From Oscillospiraceae bacterium (GTDB taxonomy: Bacteria > Bacillota > Clostridia > Oscillospirales > Oscillospiraceae), in contig JAFSEW010000066.1 of assembly GCA_017435525.1 (NCBI GenBank), positions 1 to 64,000 on the forward strand: 64,000 bases of DNA, written 5' to 3'. Each line of letters opens with the position of its first letter. The stretch's first letter is position 1. A model generated the notes under the pieces. That model was not told where the DNA came from, made no database searches, and worked only from the letters and a program-made list of their open reading frames with translations. This document shows, piece by piece, positions 1-9,305 of this stretch. Both the position numbers and the translations under genes were made by a program.

Positions 1-1140
1 GCCAAGGGCAAGGCTGTCACCAACATGGAGGACGGCATTGCAGCCGCAGCCGAGATCGGCTACCCCGTTCTGGTTCGTCCCTCCTTCGTTCTGGGCGGCC
101 GCGCCATGCAGATCGTCGCCAACGATGCACAGCTGCGCCACTACCTGCAGACCGCCGTTGAAATCGACGAGGACAAGCCTGTTCTGGTGGACAAGTACAT
201 CGAGGGCCGCGAGGTGGAGATCGATGCCATCTGCGACGGCAGAGATGTGTTTGTACCCGGTATCATGGAGCTGGTGGAACGCACCGGTGTCCACTCCGGT
301 GACTCCGTGTCTGTCTACCCCTCTTTCTCCATCTCCAATAAGGTCAAGGGCATCATTTTGCAGTATGCCAAGAAGCTGGGCCTGGGCATCGGCATCGTTG
401 GCCTGTTCAACATCCAGTTCATCGTTGACAAGGATGACAATGTGTTCATCATCGAAGTCAATCCCCGTTCTTCCCGTACCGTTCCCTTCCTGAGTAAGGC
501 TACCGGCTACTCGCTGGCTGATATTGCCACCGAGGTAATTCTGGGCAAGAGCCTGAAGGAGCAGGGCATCTTCGATATCTACCCCGAAGAGAAGAAGCGC
601 TTCTATGTCAAGGCTCCTGTGTTCTCCTTCAACAAGATCCGCGGCCTGGATGCTTACCTGTCCCCCGAAATGAAGTCCACCGGCGAAGCCATCGGCTATG
701 ACCGCACCATGACCCGCGCTGTGTATAAGGCACTGCAGGCTTCCGGTATGCATCTGCAGAACTACGGCACCGTTCTGGCTACCATTGCGGATAAGGACAA
801 GGAAGAGGCGCTGCCTCTGATCCGCCGTTTCTATCAGCTGGGCTTCAATATTGAAGCTACCCGCGGTACTGCCCGGTTCCTGAAGGAGCATGGCATCCGT
901 ACCCATGCCATGGATAAAATCAGCAGCGGCAGCGAAGAAATTCCCAATGCATTGCGCCAGGGCCACATTGCCTACGTGATCAACACCAAGGACCCCGGCT
1001 CCAACGAGAACGACGGTCACCAGATTCGCCAGATCGCTACTGAGCACAATGTTTCCCTGTTTACTGCGCTGGATACTGTCCGGGTCCTGCTGGATGTTCT
1101 GGAAGAGACCACGCTGACCATTTCCACCATCGACGCATAA
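1..1140 (+). CDS. carB: Carbamoyl-phosphate synthase large subunit, C-terminal part (5' end outside window)
   Basis: Makes carbamoyl phosphate from ammonia (passed from CarA), bicarbonate and two ATP, the first step of pyrimidine and arginine synthesis. The reading frame is open from base 1, so only the last 379 codons of a protein normally near 1,060-1,075 residues are present. Visible are the second ATP-grasp domain, with the Asn-Pro-Arg-Ser-Ser-Arg motif near codon 153 of the fragment, and the C-terminal MGS-like allosteric domain (from about codon 255), where UMP, IMP or ornithine act in studied enzymes. It ends 9 bp before pyrK, so it is cotranscribed with the pyr genes. Identity is secure; the upstream control region lies outside the window. 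Confidence 0.96.
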   Translation, partial: AKGKAVTNMEDGIAAAAEIGYPVLVRPSFVLGGRAMQIVANDAQLRHYLQTAVEIDEDKPVLVDKYIEGREVEIDAICDGRDVFVPGIMELVERTGVHSGDSVSVYPSFSISNKVKGIILQYAKKLGLGIGIVGLFNIQFIVDKDDNVFIIEVNPRSSRTVPFLSKATGYSLADIATEVILGKSLKEQGIFDIYPEEKKRFYVKAPVFSFNKIRGLDAYLSPEMKSTGEAIGYDRTMTRAVYKALQASGMHLQNYGTVLATIADKDKEEALPLIRRFYQLGFNIEATRGTARFLKEHGIRTHAMDKISSGSEEIPNALRQGHIAYVINTKDPGSNENDGHQIRQIATEHNVSLFTALDTVRVLLDVLEETTLTISTIDA

Positions 1141-1149
1141 GGAGCTGCC

Positions 1150-1884
1150 ATGAAACAGAGCATTTTTGAAATTCTGGAAAATGTACGGCTGGTTCCGGGC
1201 GTTTTCCGTATGAAGCTGAAGGGCGATACTTCTGCCATTACCGCACCCGGCCAGTTCGTTAATATTCAGCTGGACGGAATGTTCCTGCGCCGTCCCATTT
1301 CCGTGTGTGATGTGCAGGGCGATGTCCTGACCATTATCTACAAGGTGGTGGGCAAGGGCACTGAGGCTATGAGCAAGATGGAAGGCGGAAAGCTGGATAT
1401 CCTCACCGGCCTGGGCAATGGCTACGATCTGTCCGCAGCAGGGGAGAAGCCCGTGCTGCTGGGCGGCGGTGTTGGCGTACCCCCCATGTACCTGCTGGCA
1501 AAGAAGCTGGTGGAAGCGGGCAAGGTGCCCACCGTTATTCTGGGCTTTAACAAGCAGGAAGAAATCTTCTACGAAGAAGAATTCAAGGCCCTGGGCTGCA
1601 AGGTTTATGTGACCACCGTAGATGGTTCTTACGGTATCAAGGGCTTTGTCACCGATGCACTGCGGGAAGTGGCGTATACCCACTTCTTCACCTGCGGCCC
1701 TGAGCCTATGCTGAAGGCCGTTTACCGGGCCAGCACCACCTCCGGCCAGATGAGCTTTGAAGAGCGTATGGGCTGCGGTTTCGGTGCCTGCGTGGGCTGC
1801 TCCTGCGAAACCCTGACCGGCTATAAGCGCATCTGCAAGGATGGCCCCGTAATGCGGAAGGAGGAGATCAAATGGGCAGACTGA
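1150..1884 (+). CDS. pyrK: Dihydroorotate dehydrogenase B, electron-transfer subunit
   Basis: Passes electrons from the FMN of PyrD to NAD+ through an iron-sulfur cluster and FAD. The 244-residue protein has the ferredoxin-reductase fold: an Arg-Arg-Pro-Ile-Ser FAD motif near residue 50, a Gly-rich nucleotide motif (LGGGVGVPPMYLL) near 105, and four Cys for the 2Fe-2S cluster at 209, 214, 217 and 229 (C-x4-C-x2-C-x11-C). An AGGAG site precedes the ATG. Its 3' end overlaps the start of pyrD by 13 bp, as expected for subunits of one heterotetramer. Its presence shows that PyrD is the NAD-linked class 1B enzyme. Confidence 0.95.
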   Translation: MKQSIFEILENVRLVPGVFRMKLKGDTSAITAPGQFVNIQLDGMFLRRPISVCDVQGDVLTIIYKVVGKGTEAMSKMEGGKLDILTGLGNGYDLSAAGEKPVLLGGGVGVPPMYLLAKKLVEAGKVPTVILGFNKQEEIFYEEEFKALGCKVYVTTVDGSYGIKGFVTDALREVAYTHFFTCGPEPMLKAVYRASTTSGQMSFEERMGCGFGACVGCSCETLTGYKRICKDGPVMRKEEIKWAD

Positions 1885-2783
1885 ATGTGAATCTGTGCGG
1901 AATCGAACTGGATAATCCGGTGATTCCCGCTTCCGGTACTTTTGGCTACGGCTATGAATTTGCAGAGCTGTATGATATTAACTGCCTGGGTACATTCTCC
2001 TTTAAGGGAACCACCAAAGATTCCCGCTTTGGTAACCCCACCCCCAGAATTGCCGAGTGCACTGCCGGTATGATCAATGCCGTGGGCCTGCAGAATCCCG
2101 GCGTGGAAAAGGTGATTTCTCACGAGCTGCCCAAACTGAAGGAGGTATTCCACAAGCCGGTGATGGCCAATGTTTCCGGCTTCAGCGTGGAGGACTATGC
2201 CTACACCTGTGAAAAGCTGGATAAAGAGGAGCAGGTGGGCTGGCTGGAAGTGAATATCAGCTGCCCCAATGTCCATGGCGGCGGCATGAGCTTTGGCACT
2301 GACCCTAAGGCTGCCGCGGAAGTTACCGCAGCTGTGAAAAAGGTCACCACCAAGCCCGTGATCCTGAAGCTTTCTCCCAATGTTACCGATATCGTATCCA
2401 TTGCAAAGGCTTGTGAAGATGCCGGTGCTGATGGCATCAGTCTGATCAACACCTTGCTGGGTATGCGTATCGATCTGAACCGCAGAAAGCCTGTCATTGC
2501 CAATAAGATGGGTGGCTTCTCCGGCAGCGCTATCTTCCCGGTGGCAGTCCGGATGGTCTATCAGGTTGCCAACGCCGTGAAGGTGCCTGTGGTGGGCATG
2601 GGCGGTGTCAGCTGCGCAGAAGATGTGATTGAAATGATGCTGGCAGGTGCTGCCGCTGTGGAAGTGGGCGCTGCCAATCTGGTGAATCCCTATGTCTGCC
2701 GCGATATTGTGGAAAGGCTCCCTGAAGTTATGGATAAGTATAGAATCAATACATTAAGTGAAATTATAGGAGGCGCAAAATAA
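1872..2783 (+). CDS. pyrD: Dihydroorotate dehydrogenase B, catalytic subunit
   Basis: Oxidises dihydroorotate to orotate on FMN, in complex with PyrK. It has 303 residues, normal for class 1B. The family motif NISCPNV near residue 126 carries the catalytic Cys, and the C-terminal GMGGVSCAEDV segment binds FMN phosphate. The ATG is inside the end of pyrK, behind AGGAGGAG. The stop overlaps the pyrF start by one base (TAATG), so the genes are probably translationally coupled. Confidence 0.96.
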   Translation: MGRLNVNLCGIELDNPVIPASGTFGYGYEFAELYDINCLGTFSFKGTTKDSRFGNPTPRIAECTAGMINAVGLQNPGVEKVISHELPKLKEVFHKPVMANVSGFSVEDYAYTCEKLDKEEQVGWLEVNISCPNVHGGGMSFGTDPKAAAEVTAAVKKVTTKPVILKLSPNVTDIVSIAKACEDAGADGISLINTLLGMRIDLNRRKPVIANKMGGFSGSAIFPVAVRMVYQVANAVKVPVVGMGGVSCAEDVIEMMLAGAAAVEVGAANLVNPYVCRDIVERLPEVMDKYRINTLSEIIGGAK

Positions 2784-3487
2784 TGGGTAAGGACGTAATT
2801 GTTGCATGTGACTTTGCTTCTGCTGAAGCAACCTTCGCATTCCTGGATAAGTTTGCCGGCTGTGAGCGGAAGCCTTTTCTGAAGATCGGCATGGAGCTGT
2901 ACTACGCAGAAGGCCCCGCTATCGTTAAGGAGATCAAGGCCCGTGGCCACAAGATCTTCCTGGATCTGAAACTCCACGACATTCCCAACACCGTTAAGAA
3001 GGCTATGGCCGTTCTGCGGAATCTGGATGTGGATATCACCAACCTCCACGCTGCCGGCACCAAGAACATGATGCGCGCAGCCCTGGAAGGCCTGACCCGT
3101 GAAGACGGCACCCGTCCTCTGCTGATCGCCGTGACCCAGCTGACCTCCACCGATCAGGAAAGTATGGAGAACGATCTGATGATCCACGCTCCCATTGATG
3201 AAGTGGTTATGCACTATGCCAAGTGCGCTGAGGAAGCCGGTCTGGATGGTATCGTCTGCTCTCCTCTGGAGGCAGGTAAGGTACACGATACCTGCGGCAA
3301 GAATTTCCTGACTGTTACCCCCGGTGTCCGCTTTGCCGACGGCGATGTGGGTGACCAGAAGCGCGTCATGACCCCCGCTGCCGCAAAGGAAATCGGCTCC
3401 GACTATATCGTGGTGGGCCGTCCCATTACCGCTGCCGCTGATCCCGTTGCCGCCTATGCGCGCTGCGTGGCTGAATTCTGCGACTGA
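2783..3487 (+). CDS. pyrF: Orotidine 5'-phosphate decarboxylase
   Basis: Decarboxylates OMP to UMP, the last step of the pathway. The 234-residue sequence begins with the VACDFASAE strand carrying the first substrate-binding Asp. It contains the hallmark DLKLHDIPNTV segment near residue 60, with the Asp-Lys-Asp catalytic array, and ends with a phosphate-binding GRPIT motif. AGGAGG precedes the ATG, which overlaps the pyrD stop by one base. Confidence 0.96.
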   Translation: MGKDVIVACDFASAEATFAFLDKFAGCERKPFLKIGMELYYAEGPAIVKEIKARGHKIFLDLKLHDIPNTVKKAMAVLRNLDVDITNLHAAGTKNMMRAALEGLTREDGTRPLLIAVTQLTSTDQESMENDLMIHAPIDEVVMHYAKCAEEAGLDGIVCSPLEAGKVHDTCGKNFLTVTPGVRFADGDVGDQKRVMTPAAAKEIGSDYIVVGRPITAAADPVAAYARCVAEFCD

Positions 3488-3500
3488 GAGGAGATACATC

Positions 3501-4154
3501 ATGGAAGCTTATAAGAGAGAGTTTATTGAATTCCTGCAGGGTGCAGGCGTTTTGAAGTTCGGTGATTTCACCGCAAAGTCCGGCCGCAAGATTCCTTACT
3601 TTGTCAATGCCGGCATGATCAAGACCGGTGACCAGATCACCAAGATGGGTGAATTCTATGCCAAGGCTTATTTTGACAAGCTGGGCAAGAAGCAGGCTGT
3701 TCTGTACGGTCCCGCCTACAAGGGTATTTCTCTGTCCATTTCCGCTGCGGTTGCTCTGAGCAAGAACGGCCTGAATGTGCCCTTCTTCTTCAACCGCAAG
3801 GAAGTGAAGGATCACGGCGAAGGCGGCACCTTCGTGGGTTATGTGCCCCAGGCCGGTGAAGAGATCGTTATTATCGAGGATGTGATCACTGCCGGTACCG
3901 CCATCCGGGAAAGTATGGAGATCCTGAAGCACCTGGAAGGCACCAAGGTCGTTGCCACCTTCATTATGGTTGACCGCAAGGAGAAGGGCCAGACCGAGAA
4001 GGGCGCCATGCAGGAGATCGAAGAGCAGTTCGGCTTCCCTGTATACAGCGTTGTGGATGTGTATGATATCATCGAGTACCTGGAAGAAGACCCTGCCAAC
4101 GAAGAGAATGTGACCCGCATTAAGAACTATCTGGCTGTGAACGGAGCAAAGTGA
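3501..4154 (+). CDS. pyrE: Orotate phosphoribosyltransferase
   Basis: Adds PRPP to orotate to give OMP. The type I phosphoribosyltransferase signature [13 protein letters not shown] lies near residue 120, and a flexible-loop region with [10 protein letters not shown] precedes it. I chose the ATG at 3501 (217 residues) because it sits 5-6 bp behind GAGGAG; the open frame extends upstream to 3447 only inside pyrF. Its stop overlaps the pyrB ATG (TGATG). Confidence 0.95.
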   Translation: MEAYKREFIEFLQGAGVLKFGDFTAKSGRKIPYFVNAGMIKTGDQITKMGEFYAKAYFDKLGKKQAVLYGPAYKGISLSISAAVALSKNGLNVPFFFNRKEVKDHGEGGTFVGYVPQAGEEIVIIEDVITAGTAIRESMEILKHLEGTKVVATFIMVDRKEKGQTEKGAMQEIEEQFGFPVYSVVDVYDIIEYLEEDPANEENVTRIKNYLAVNGAK

Positions 4155-5242
4155 TGAGAAGTCTGATCGATATTGTTGATTTTTCCGTGGAAGAGCTGCA
4201 GCAGCTGCTGGATACTGCCTGCGACATTATCGCCAATCCCGATAAGTACGCTGAGTCCTGCAAGCGCAAGAAGCTGGCAACCCTCTTCTTCGAGCCTTCC
4301 ACCCGCACCCGCCTGAGCTTTGAGGCTGCTATGTGGGAACTGGGCGGCAGCGTCATCGGCTTCAGTGAGGCCAGTTCTTCTTCCGCCGCTAAGGGCGAAA
4401 GCGTGGCGGATACCGCCAAGATGATCTCCTGCTATGCGGACATCATGGCCATGCGTCACCCCAAGGAGGGCGCACCTTATGTTGCTGCCAAGGCTGCAAC
4501 GATCCCTGTGATCAATGCCGGTGACGGCGGTCACTGCCATCCCACCCAGACCCTGGCCGATCTGCTGACCATCTACAGAGAGCACGGCCACTTCGACGGC
4601 CTGACCATCGGCTGCTGCGGTGACCTGAAGTACGGCCGTACCGTGCATTCCCTGATTTCTGCCATGAGCCGCTATCAGAATGTGAAGATTGTGCTGATCT
4701 CTCCCGAAGAACTGAAGCTGCCTGACTATATCAAGGAAGAGGTTCTGGATAAGAACAACATGACCTATGTGGAGACAACTTCTCTGGAAGAGGCCATGCC
4801 TTCCCTGGATGTGCTGTATATGACCCGCATTCAGCGTGAACGCTTTGACGATATCGCTGTATATGAGCGGCTGAAGGACAGCTATATTCTTACCCCCGAG
4901 AAGCTGGTTACCGCAAAGGAGTCCATGCGGATTCTGCATCCGCTGCCCAGAGTCAATGAGATCAGCGTCAAGGTGGACGAGGATCCCAGAGCGGCTTATT
5001 TCCGCCAGGCTCTGAACGGCAAATACATGCGCATGGCGCTGATCCTAAAGCTTCTGGCTGAAGCTGAACAGGGCTTGCAGATGCCTGAGCAGACAGATGT
5101 GCTGGTGGGCAAGCTCCGCTGTGAGAATCCCCGCTGCATCACCTCCTGCGAGCAGGAACTGGAGCATGTTTTCAAGAAAGCCGAAGGTGAGGAAGGCGTT
5201 TACCGCTGCATTTACTGCGAAGCAAAGAAGCACCTGAACTGA
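4154..5242 (+). CDS. pyrB: Aspartate carbamoyltransferase catalytic chain fused to a PyrI-type zinc domain
   Basis: Condenses carbamoyl phosphate and aspartate. Residues 1 to about 305 are a complete catalytic chain: [13 protein letters not shown] binds carbamoyl phosphate, and a HPLPRVNEI segment lies near 275. The last 45 residues form a four-Cys module at 323, 328, 352 and 355 (C-x4-C-x23-C-x2-C). This is the same spacing as the zinc domain of the E. coli regulatory chain PyrI (109/114/138/141). The nucleotide-binding N-terminal half of PyrI is absent and no separate pyrI is visible. ATG 4154 is preferred over GTG 4151 because it is 7 bp from GGAG. Last gene of the operon. Confidence 0.95.
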   Translation: MRSLIDIVDFSVEELQQLLDTACDIIANPDKYAESCKRKKLATLFFEPSTRTRLSFEAAMWELGGSVIGFSEASSSSAAKGESVADTAKMISCYADIMAMRHPKEGAPYVAAKAATIPVINAGDGGHCHPTQTLADLLTIYREHGHFDGLTIGCCGDLKYGRTVHSLISAMSRYQNVKIVLISPEELKLPDYIKEEVLDKNNMTYVETTSLEEAMPSLDVLYMTRIQRERFDDIAVYERLKDSYILTPEKLVTAKESMRILHPLPRVNEISVKVDEDPRAAYFRQALNGKYMRMALILKLLAEAEQGLQMPEQTDVLVGKLRCENPRCITSCEQELEHVFKKAEGEEGVYRCIYCEAKKHLN

Positions 5243-5251
5243 TGGAAAATA

Positions 5252-5303
5252 CCCCCGGCGCAATCTGCGAAAACTTACACAAAAAAGCGATTGCCGCCGG
5301 GGG
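5252..5303 (+). terminator. Probable pyr operon terminator hairpin
   Basis: CCCCCGGCG-CAATC pairs with GATTGCCGCCGGGGG, leaving one bulged base and a 23-base loop. It begins 10 bp after the pyrB stop. The run after the stem (ATTTCGTATT) is a poor U-tract, so intrinsic termination may be partial. Confidence 0.6.
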
Positions 5304-5350
5304 ATTTCGTATTAAAATGGTAAAAAATGTCGATGCTATTTTTCTATTTC

Positions 5351-5379
5351 TTGACATGGATATTTCCCCATGTTAGAAT
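5351..5379 (+). promoter_or_regulatory. Promoter of the ZTP riboswitch and purine operon
   Basis: A perfect -35 TTGACA (5351-5356), a 17-bp spacer and TAGAAT (5374-5379), with an extended -10 TG at 5371. Transcription would start near 5386, about 20 bases before the aptamer. Confidence 0.85.
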
Positions 5380-5404
5380 AGCGTTGTACTTTTGATACTG
5401 CTTT

Positions 5405-5507
5405 CTGCGACTGACGGATTTGTGGATGACCACAGGGGAACAGAGAGTTTTTTTGCCGACCGTCTGGGCGCATTTAGCTGCTATGGCTGAGTGCGCTCTT
5501 TTTGCGT
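5405..5507 (+). ncRNA. ZTP (pfl) riboswitch with overlapping terminator, upstream of purE
   Basis: The aptamer has the pfl motif landmarks. These are GCGACTGACGG at 5407-5417, CCACAGGGGAAC at 5430-5441, and the distal GCCGACCGTCTGGGC at 5455-5469, which forms the pseudoknot half and binding pocket. The class senses ZTP/ZMP, the AICAR intermediates that build up when 10-formyltetrahydrofolate is short. Its 3' strand overlaps a terminator: GCGCATTTAGC (5468-5478) pairs with GCTGAGTGCGC (5486-5496), followed by TCTTTTT. Ligand binding should hold the aptamer closed and prevent that hairpin, turning on the purine genes. The target operon includes the AICAR formyltransferase, which consumes ZMP. 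Confidence 0.9.
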
Positions 5508-5523
5508 TAAAGGAGGAACTGCT

Positions 5524-6012
5524 GTGAAAAAAATCGGTATCATCATGGGCAGCGACAGCGATCTGCCTATCATTCAAAAGGCCGTGGACGTGCTGAAGTC
5601 TTTTGGCGCGCCCTATGAGGTTCATATCTATTCCGCTCACCGGACCCCCGTCGAAGCTAGGGATTTTGCACTTTCCGCAAGAGACAATGGCTTCGGCGTT
5701 TTGATTGCTGCAGCCGGTATGGCAGCTCACCTGGCCGGTGCCATTGCCGCCAACACCACGCTGCCTGTGATCGGCATTCCCTGCAAGGGTCCTGTGCTGG
5801 ATGGCCTGGACGCGCTGCTTTCCACTGTGCAGATGCCTACCGGTATTCCCGTAGCAACTGTTGCTGTAAATGGCGGCGCCAATGCTGCACTGCTGGCTCT
5901 GCAGATTCTGGCCGTGTCCGATGCAGACCTGGCTGCCAAGCTGGATGCCAAGCGTGCAAATGATGCAGCCGCAGTCCTGGCAAAGGACGCCGCTGTGATG
6001 GAAAAACTGTAA
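5524..6012 (+). CDS. purE: N5-carboxyaminoimidazole ribonucleotide mutase (PurE)
   Basis: Converts N5-CAIR to CAIR. The 162-residue protein has the GSDSDLP phosphate loop at its start, the SAHRTP catalytic segment near residue 41 and [11 protein letters not shown] near 66. The [14 protein letters not shown] stretch resembles class I enzymes, which normally depend on PurK; no purK is in the window. The start is GTG 5524, 7 bp after AGGAGG; the frame is open upstream but runs into the riboswitch. First gene of the operon. Confidence 0.94.
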   Translation: MKKIGIIMGSDSDLPIIQKAVDVLKSFGAPYEVHIYSAHRTPVEARDFALSARDNGFGVLIAAAGMAAHLAGAIAANTTLPVIGIPCKGPVLDGLDALLSTVQMPTGIPVATVAVNGGANAALLALQILAVSDADLAAKLDAKRANDAAAVLAKDAAVMEKL

Positions 6013-6040
6013 ATTTCTACCGAAAAGGAGATAAAATATT

Positions 6041-6727
6041 ATGGAAAAGAAGCTTGTTTACACCGGTAAGACCAAGGACGTTTTTGCTCTGGAGAATGGC
6101 AACTATCTGCTGAAGTTTAAGGACGACTGCACCGGCAAGGACGGTGTGTTTGATCCCGGCGAGAACAGCGTCGGCCTGACCATTGAAGGCGTTGGCGATG
6201 TGAATCTGCGCATGTCTATTTATTTCTTTGAGAAGATCAATGCTGCGGGCATTCTGACCCACTATGTCAGCGCCGATCTGGAGAACACCACCATGGAGGT
6301 TCTGCCCGGTAAGGTGTTCGGCAAGGGCCTGGAAGTTATCTGCCGCTATAAGGCTGTTGGCAGCTTCTTCCGCCGCTATTCTGACTACTGCACCGAAGGC
6401 CAGGATCTGCCCGCTTATGTGGAAACCACCTTCAAGAATGACGCAAAGGGCGATCCCCTGGTCACCAAGGACGGCCTGGTGGATCTGGGCGTCATGACTG
6501 CTCAGCAGTACGATGATCTGAAGGCTATGACCCAGGCTATCACCAAGATCGTTGCTGACGATCTGAAGGAAAAGGGCCTGGATATGTACGACATCAAGTT
6601 CGAGTTCGGCTACAACGATAAGGGCGAAGTGATGCTGATCGACGAGATCGCTTCCGGTAATATGCGCGTCTACAAGGACGGCGAGTATGTGGACCCCATG
6701 ACTCTGAACAAGCTGTTCTTTGCCTGA
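6041..6727 (+). CDS. purC: Phosphoribosylaminoimidazole-succinocarboxamide synthase (SAICAR synthetase)
   Basis: Joins CAIR and aspartate using ATP. At 228 residues it has normal length. It opens with YTGKTKDVF, the ATP-site hairpin typical of the family. [16 protein letters not shown] near residue 95 and [17 protein letters not shown] near 188 are the substrate- and metal-binding signatures. An AAGGAGATAAAATATT leader precedes the ATG, 28 bp after purE. It follows purE directly in pathway order. Confidence 0.95.
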   Translation: MEKKLVYTGKTKDVFALENGNYLLKFKDDCTGKDGVFDPGENSVGLTIEGVGDVNLRMSIYFFEKINAAGILTHYVSADLENTTMEVLPGKVFGKGLEVICRYKAVGSFFRRYSDYCTEGQDLPAYVETTFKNDAKGDPLVTKDGLVDLGVMTAQQYDDLKAMTQAITKIVADDLKEKGLDMYDIKFEFGYNDKGEVMLIDEIASGNMRVYKDGEYVDPMTLNKLFFA

Positions 6728-6756
6728 TCAACTGTTTTTCGCAAAAGGAGAATCCA

Positions 6757-8181
6757 ATGGGAGGATTTTTTGGAATCGCATCCAAGCAGGATGCCATGGT
6801 GGATGTGTTTTTCGGCGTTGACTACCACACCCATCTTGGTACCCGCAGAGGCGGCATGGCCGCGTATGACCCGGTTCGCGGTTTGCAGAGAGTCATTCAC
6901 AATATCGAGAACTCTCCCTTCCGCACCAAGTTTGAACGCATTTTTGATGAAATGCAGGGTACTTCCGTAATCGGTTGCATCAGTGACACGGATCCTCAGC
7001 CGCTGCTGATCCGCAGCCGACTGGGTACTTACGCCATTTCTACTGTTGGCATTATCAACAATTCTGATGCGCTGATTGAGCAGTATCTGTCTTTCAGCGG
7101 CGGTCACTTTGATGCCATGACCGGCGGCAGGGTAAACTCGACTGAGCTTTGCGCTGCCCTGATCAATCAGAAGAGCAGCTTCGCTGAAGGCGTGCAGTTT
7201 GCCCAGAGTGTCATTGAAGGCACTGCCAATATTCTGATCCTGACCCAGGAAGGCCACCTGATTGCGGCCAGAGACCGCATGGGCCGTATCCCTGTTCAGA
7301 TCGGTAAGAATGAAAATGGCTACTGCGCTTCTTTTGAGGAATTTGCCTTTACCAAGCTGGGCTATGAACCTGTAAAGGAACTGGGACCCGGTGAAGTTGT
7401 GGAAATCACCAGCGATGGTATGACTCAGCTGGTCGCCCCCGGTAAGGAAATGCGGATGTGTGCATTCCTGTGGAGCTATTACGGCTATCCCACCTCTACT
7501 TATGAAGGCGTCAATGTGGAAGCCATGCGCTACCGCAACGGCGCAGCCATTGCCGAGCGCGACATGGCCCAGGGCAGAAGCATGGAGCTGGACTATGTCG
7601 GCGGTGTGCCGGATTCCGGTACCCCTCACGCCATCGGCTATGCGAACCGCACCGGCAGACCTTTTGCCAGAGCGTTTATCAAGTATACCCCCACCTGGTC
7701 CAGAAGCTTTACCCCTGCCCGTCAGTCTGACCGGAATAAGATTGCCAAGATGAAGCAGATTCCTGTGCATGAGCTGATCGTGGGAAAGAACCTGCTGTTT
7801 GTGGATGATTCCATTGTCAGAGGTACGCAGCTTCGGGAAACTGTGGAATTCCTCTATGAGAACGGTGCGAAGTCGGTTCACATGCGCTCTGCATGTCCGC
7901 CGATTATGTATGGCTGCAAGTATCTCAACTTCTCCCGCTCTACCAGCGATATGGATCTGATTACCCGTCAGACCATTGTGGAGCTGGAAGGTGAGGAAGG
8001 CCTGAAGCACATTGAAGAATATGCCGATGGCAACAGCGAACGCGGAAAGAAGATGCGTAAGTGCATCTGTGAAAAGTTTAAGTTTGCTTCTCTGGGCTTT
8101 CAGACTATTGACGGTGTGGTAAATGCCATTGGTATTGAGCCCTGTAAGCTGTGTACCTATTGCTGGAACGGAAAGGAATAA
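6757..8181 (+). CDS. PurF-like amidophosphoribosyltransferase lacking the glutaminase cysteine
   Basis: A 474-residue homologue of PurF, which makes phosphoribosylamine from PRPP and glutamine. The C-terminal phosphoribosyltransferase half is intact: the PRPP motif LLFVDDSIVRGTQ lies near residues 346-358. Cys positions fitting the 4Fe-4S ligands of the Bacillus type are present (C235, a Cys in MYGCKY near 385, and the CKLCTYC tail at 463-469). The N-terminus reads MGGFFGI where glutaminases have Met-Cys-Gly. No other Cys occurs near the N-terminus, and no upstream in-frame start would supply one. The glutamine-site Asp region (NSTE for SDTE) is also altered. It may use free ammonia, partner another amidotransferase, or be a paralogue with another role. 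RBS AAAGGAG. Confidence 0.85.
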   Translation: MGGFFGIASKQDAMVDVFFGVDYHTHLGTRRGGMAAYDPVRGLQRVIHNIENSPFRTKFERIFDEMQGTSVIGCISDTDPQPLLIRSRLGTYAISTVGIINNSDALIEQYLSFSGGHFDAMTGGRVNSTELCAALINQKSSFAEGVQFAQSVIEGTANILILTQEGHLIAARDRMGRIPVQIGKNENGYCASFEEFAFTKLGYEPVKELGPGEVVEITSDGMTQLVAPGKEMRMCAFLWSYYGYPTSTYEGVNVEAMRYRNGAAIAERDMAQGRSMELDYVGGVPDSGTPHAIGYANRTGRPFARAFIKYTPTWSRSFTPARQSDRNKIAKMKQIPVHELIVGKNLLFVDDSIVRGTQLRETVEFLYENGAKSVHMRSACPPIMYGCKYLNFSRSTSDMDLITRQTIVELEGEEGLKHIEEYADGNSERGKKMRKCICEKFKFASLGFQTIDGVVNAIGIEPCKLCTYCWNGKE

Positions 8182-8184
8182 GAA

Positions 8185-9237
8185 ATGGATCATAAGAATT
8201 CTAAATCTGAAGCTTACGCCGCTGCCGGTGTGGATATCACTGCCGGCTACAAGGCTGTCGAGCTGATGAAGAAGCATGTTGCCCGCACCAGAAATGCAGG
8301 CTGCCTGGACGATGTGGGCGGCTTTGGCGGCTGCTTTGGCCTGCCCGTGGCAGGTATGGAAGAGCCTGTTCTGGTGTCCGGAACCGATGGCTGCGGCACC
8401 AAGGTGAAGATGGCCATCCTGATGGACAAGCATGATACCATCGGCATTGATGCTGTGGCTATGTGTGTCAATGATATCATCTGTGTGGGTGCAAAGCCCC
8501 TGTTCTTCCTGGATTATATTGCCTGCGGCAAGAATATTCCTGAGAAGATTGCTGCGATCGTTGCCGGTGTTGCCGAGGGCTGTGTTCAGTCCGGTGCTGC
8601 GCTGATCGGCGGTGAAACTGCTGAGCATCCCGGCATGATGCCTGTGGAAGAGTATGACCTGGCAGGTTTTGCTGTGGGTATCGTGGATAAGAAGAAGATT
8701 CTGGACAATACCCGCATGGCTGCCGGCGATGTGGTGATTGCCCTGGCTTCCAGCGGCATTCACTCCAACGGCTTCAGCCTGTGCCGCAAGGTATTCAATA
8801 TTGATAACAATGATCCCAAGCTGTATGTGCCCTGTGAGGCCCTAGACGGCGCTACCGTAGCCGAAACCCTGCTGACTCCCACCCGCATCTATGTGAAGAG
8901 TGTTCTTGCACTGCTGGAGCAGGTGGATGTGAAGGGTATCAGCCATATTACCGGCGGCGGCTTCTATGAGAATATTCCCCGCAGCGTGCCCAACGGCCTG
9001 TGCGCAAGAATTGAGCGCTCCGCTGTGAAGGTGCTGCCCATCTTCGATCTGATTGCCAAGGAAGGCAATGTGTCTGAGCGGGATATGTTCAATACCTACA
9101 ACATGGGTGTCGGCATGAGCATTGTGGTGCCTGCTGCTGAAGCAGAGAAGGCCATCGAGATTCTGAAGGCCCACGGCGAGGATGCCTACCTGATCGGTAC
9201 CATCGTGGAAGGCGACGAGAAGATCGAGATTATCTAA
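8185..9237 (+). CDS. purM: Phosphoribosylformylglycinamidine cyclo-ligase (AIR synthetase)
   Basis: Closes the imidazole ring of FGAM to AIR using ATP. The 350-residue sequence has the family's [13 protein letters not shown] segment near residue 35, SGTDGCGTK near 69, [11 protein letters not shown] near 146 and [12 protein letters not shown] near 188. It starts 3 bp after the PurF-like stop and is part of the same operon. Nothing unusual apart from a weak ribosome site (AAGGAA), which suggests coupling to the preceding gene. Confidence 0.96.
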   Translation: MDHKNSKSEAYAAAGVDITAGYKAVELMKKHVARTRNAGCLDDVGGFGGCFGLPVAGMEEPVLVSGTDGCGTKVKMAILMDKHDTIGIDAVAMCVNDIICVGAKPLFFLDYIACGKNIPEKIAAIVAGVAEGCVQSGAALIGGETAEHPGMMPVEEYDLAGFAVGIVDKKKILDNTRMAAGDVVIALASSGIHSNGFSLCRKVFNIDNNDPKLYVPCEALDGATVAETLLTPTRIYVKSVLALLEQVDVKGISHITGGGFYENIPRSVPNGLCARIERSAVKVLPIFDLIAKEGNVSERDMFNTYNMGVGMSIVVPAAEAEKAIEILKAHGEDAYLIGTIVEGDEKIEII

Positions 9238-9305
9238 AATATTGTCGGACTGCCTGTGCCGATCACGGGTACAGGCGGTTCGTCCTGTTTGAAAGGCGGT
9301 TGCTT

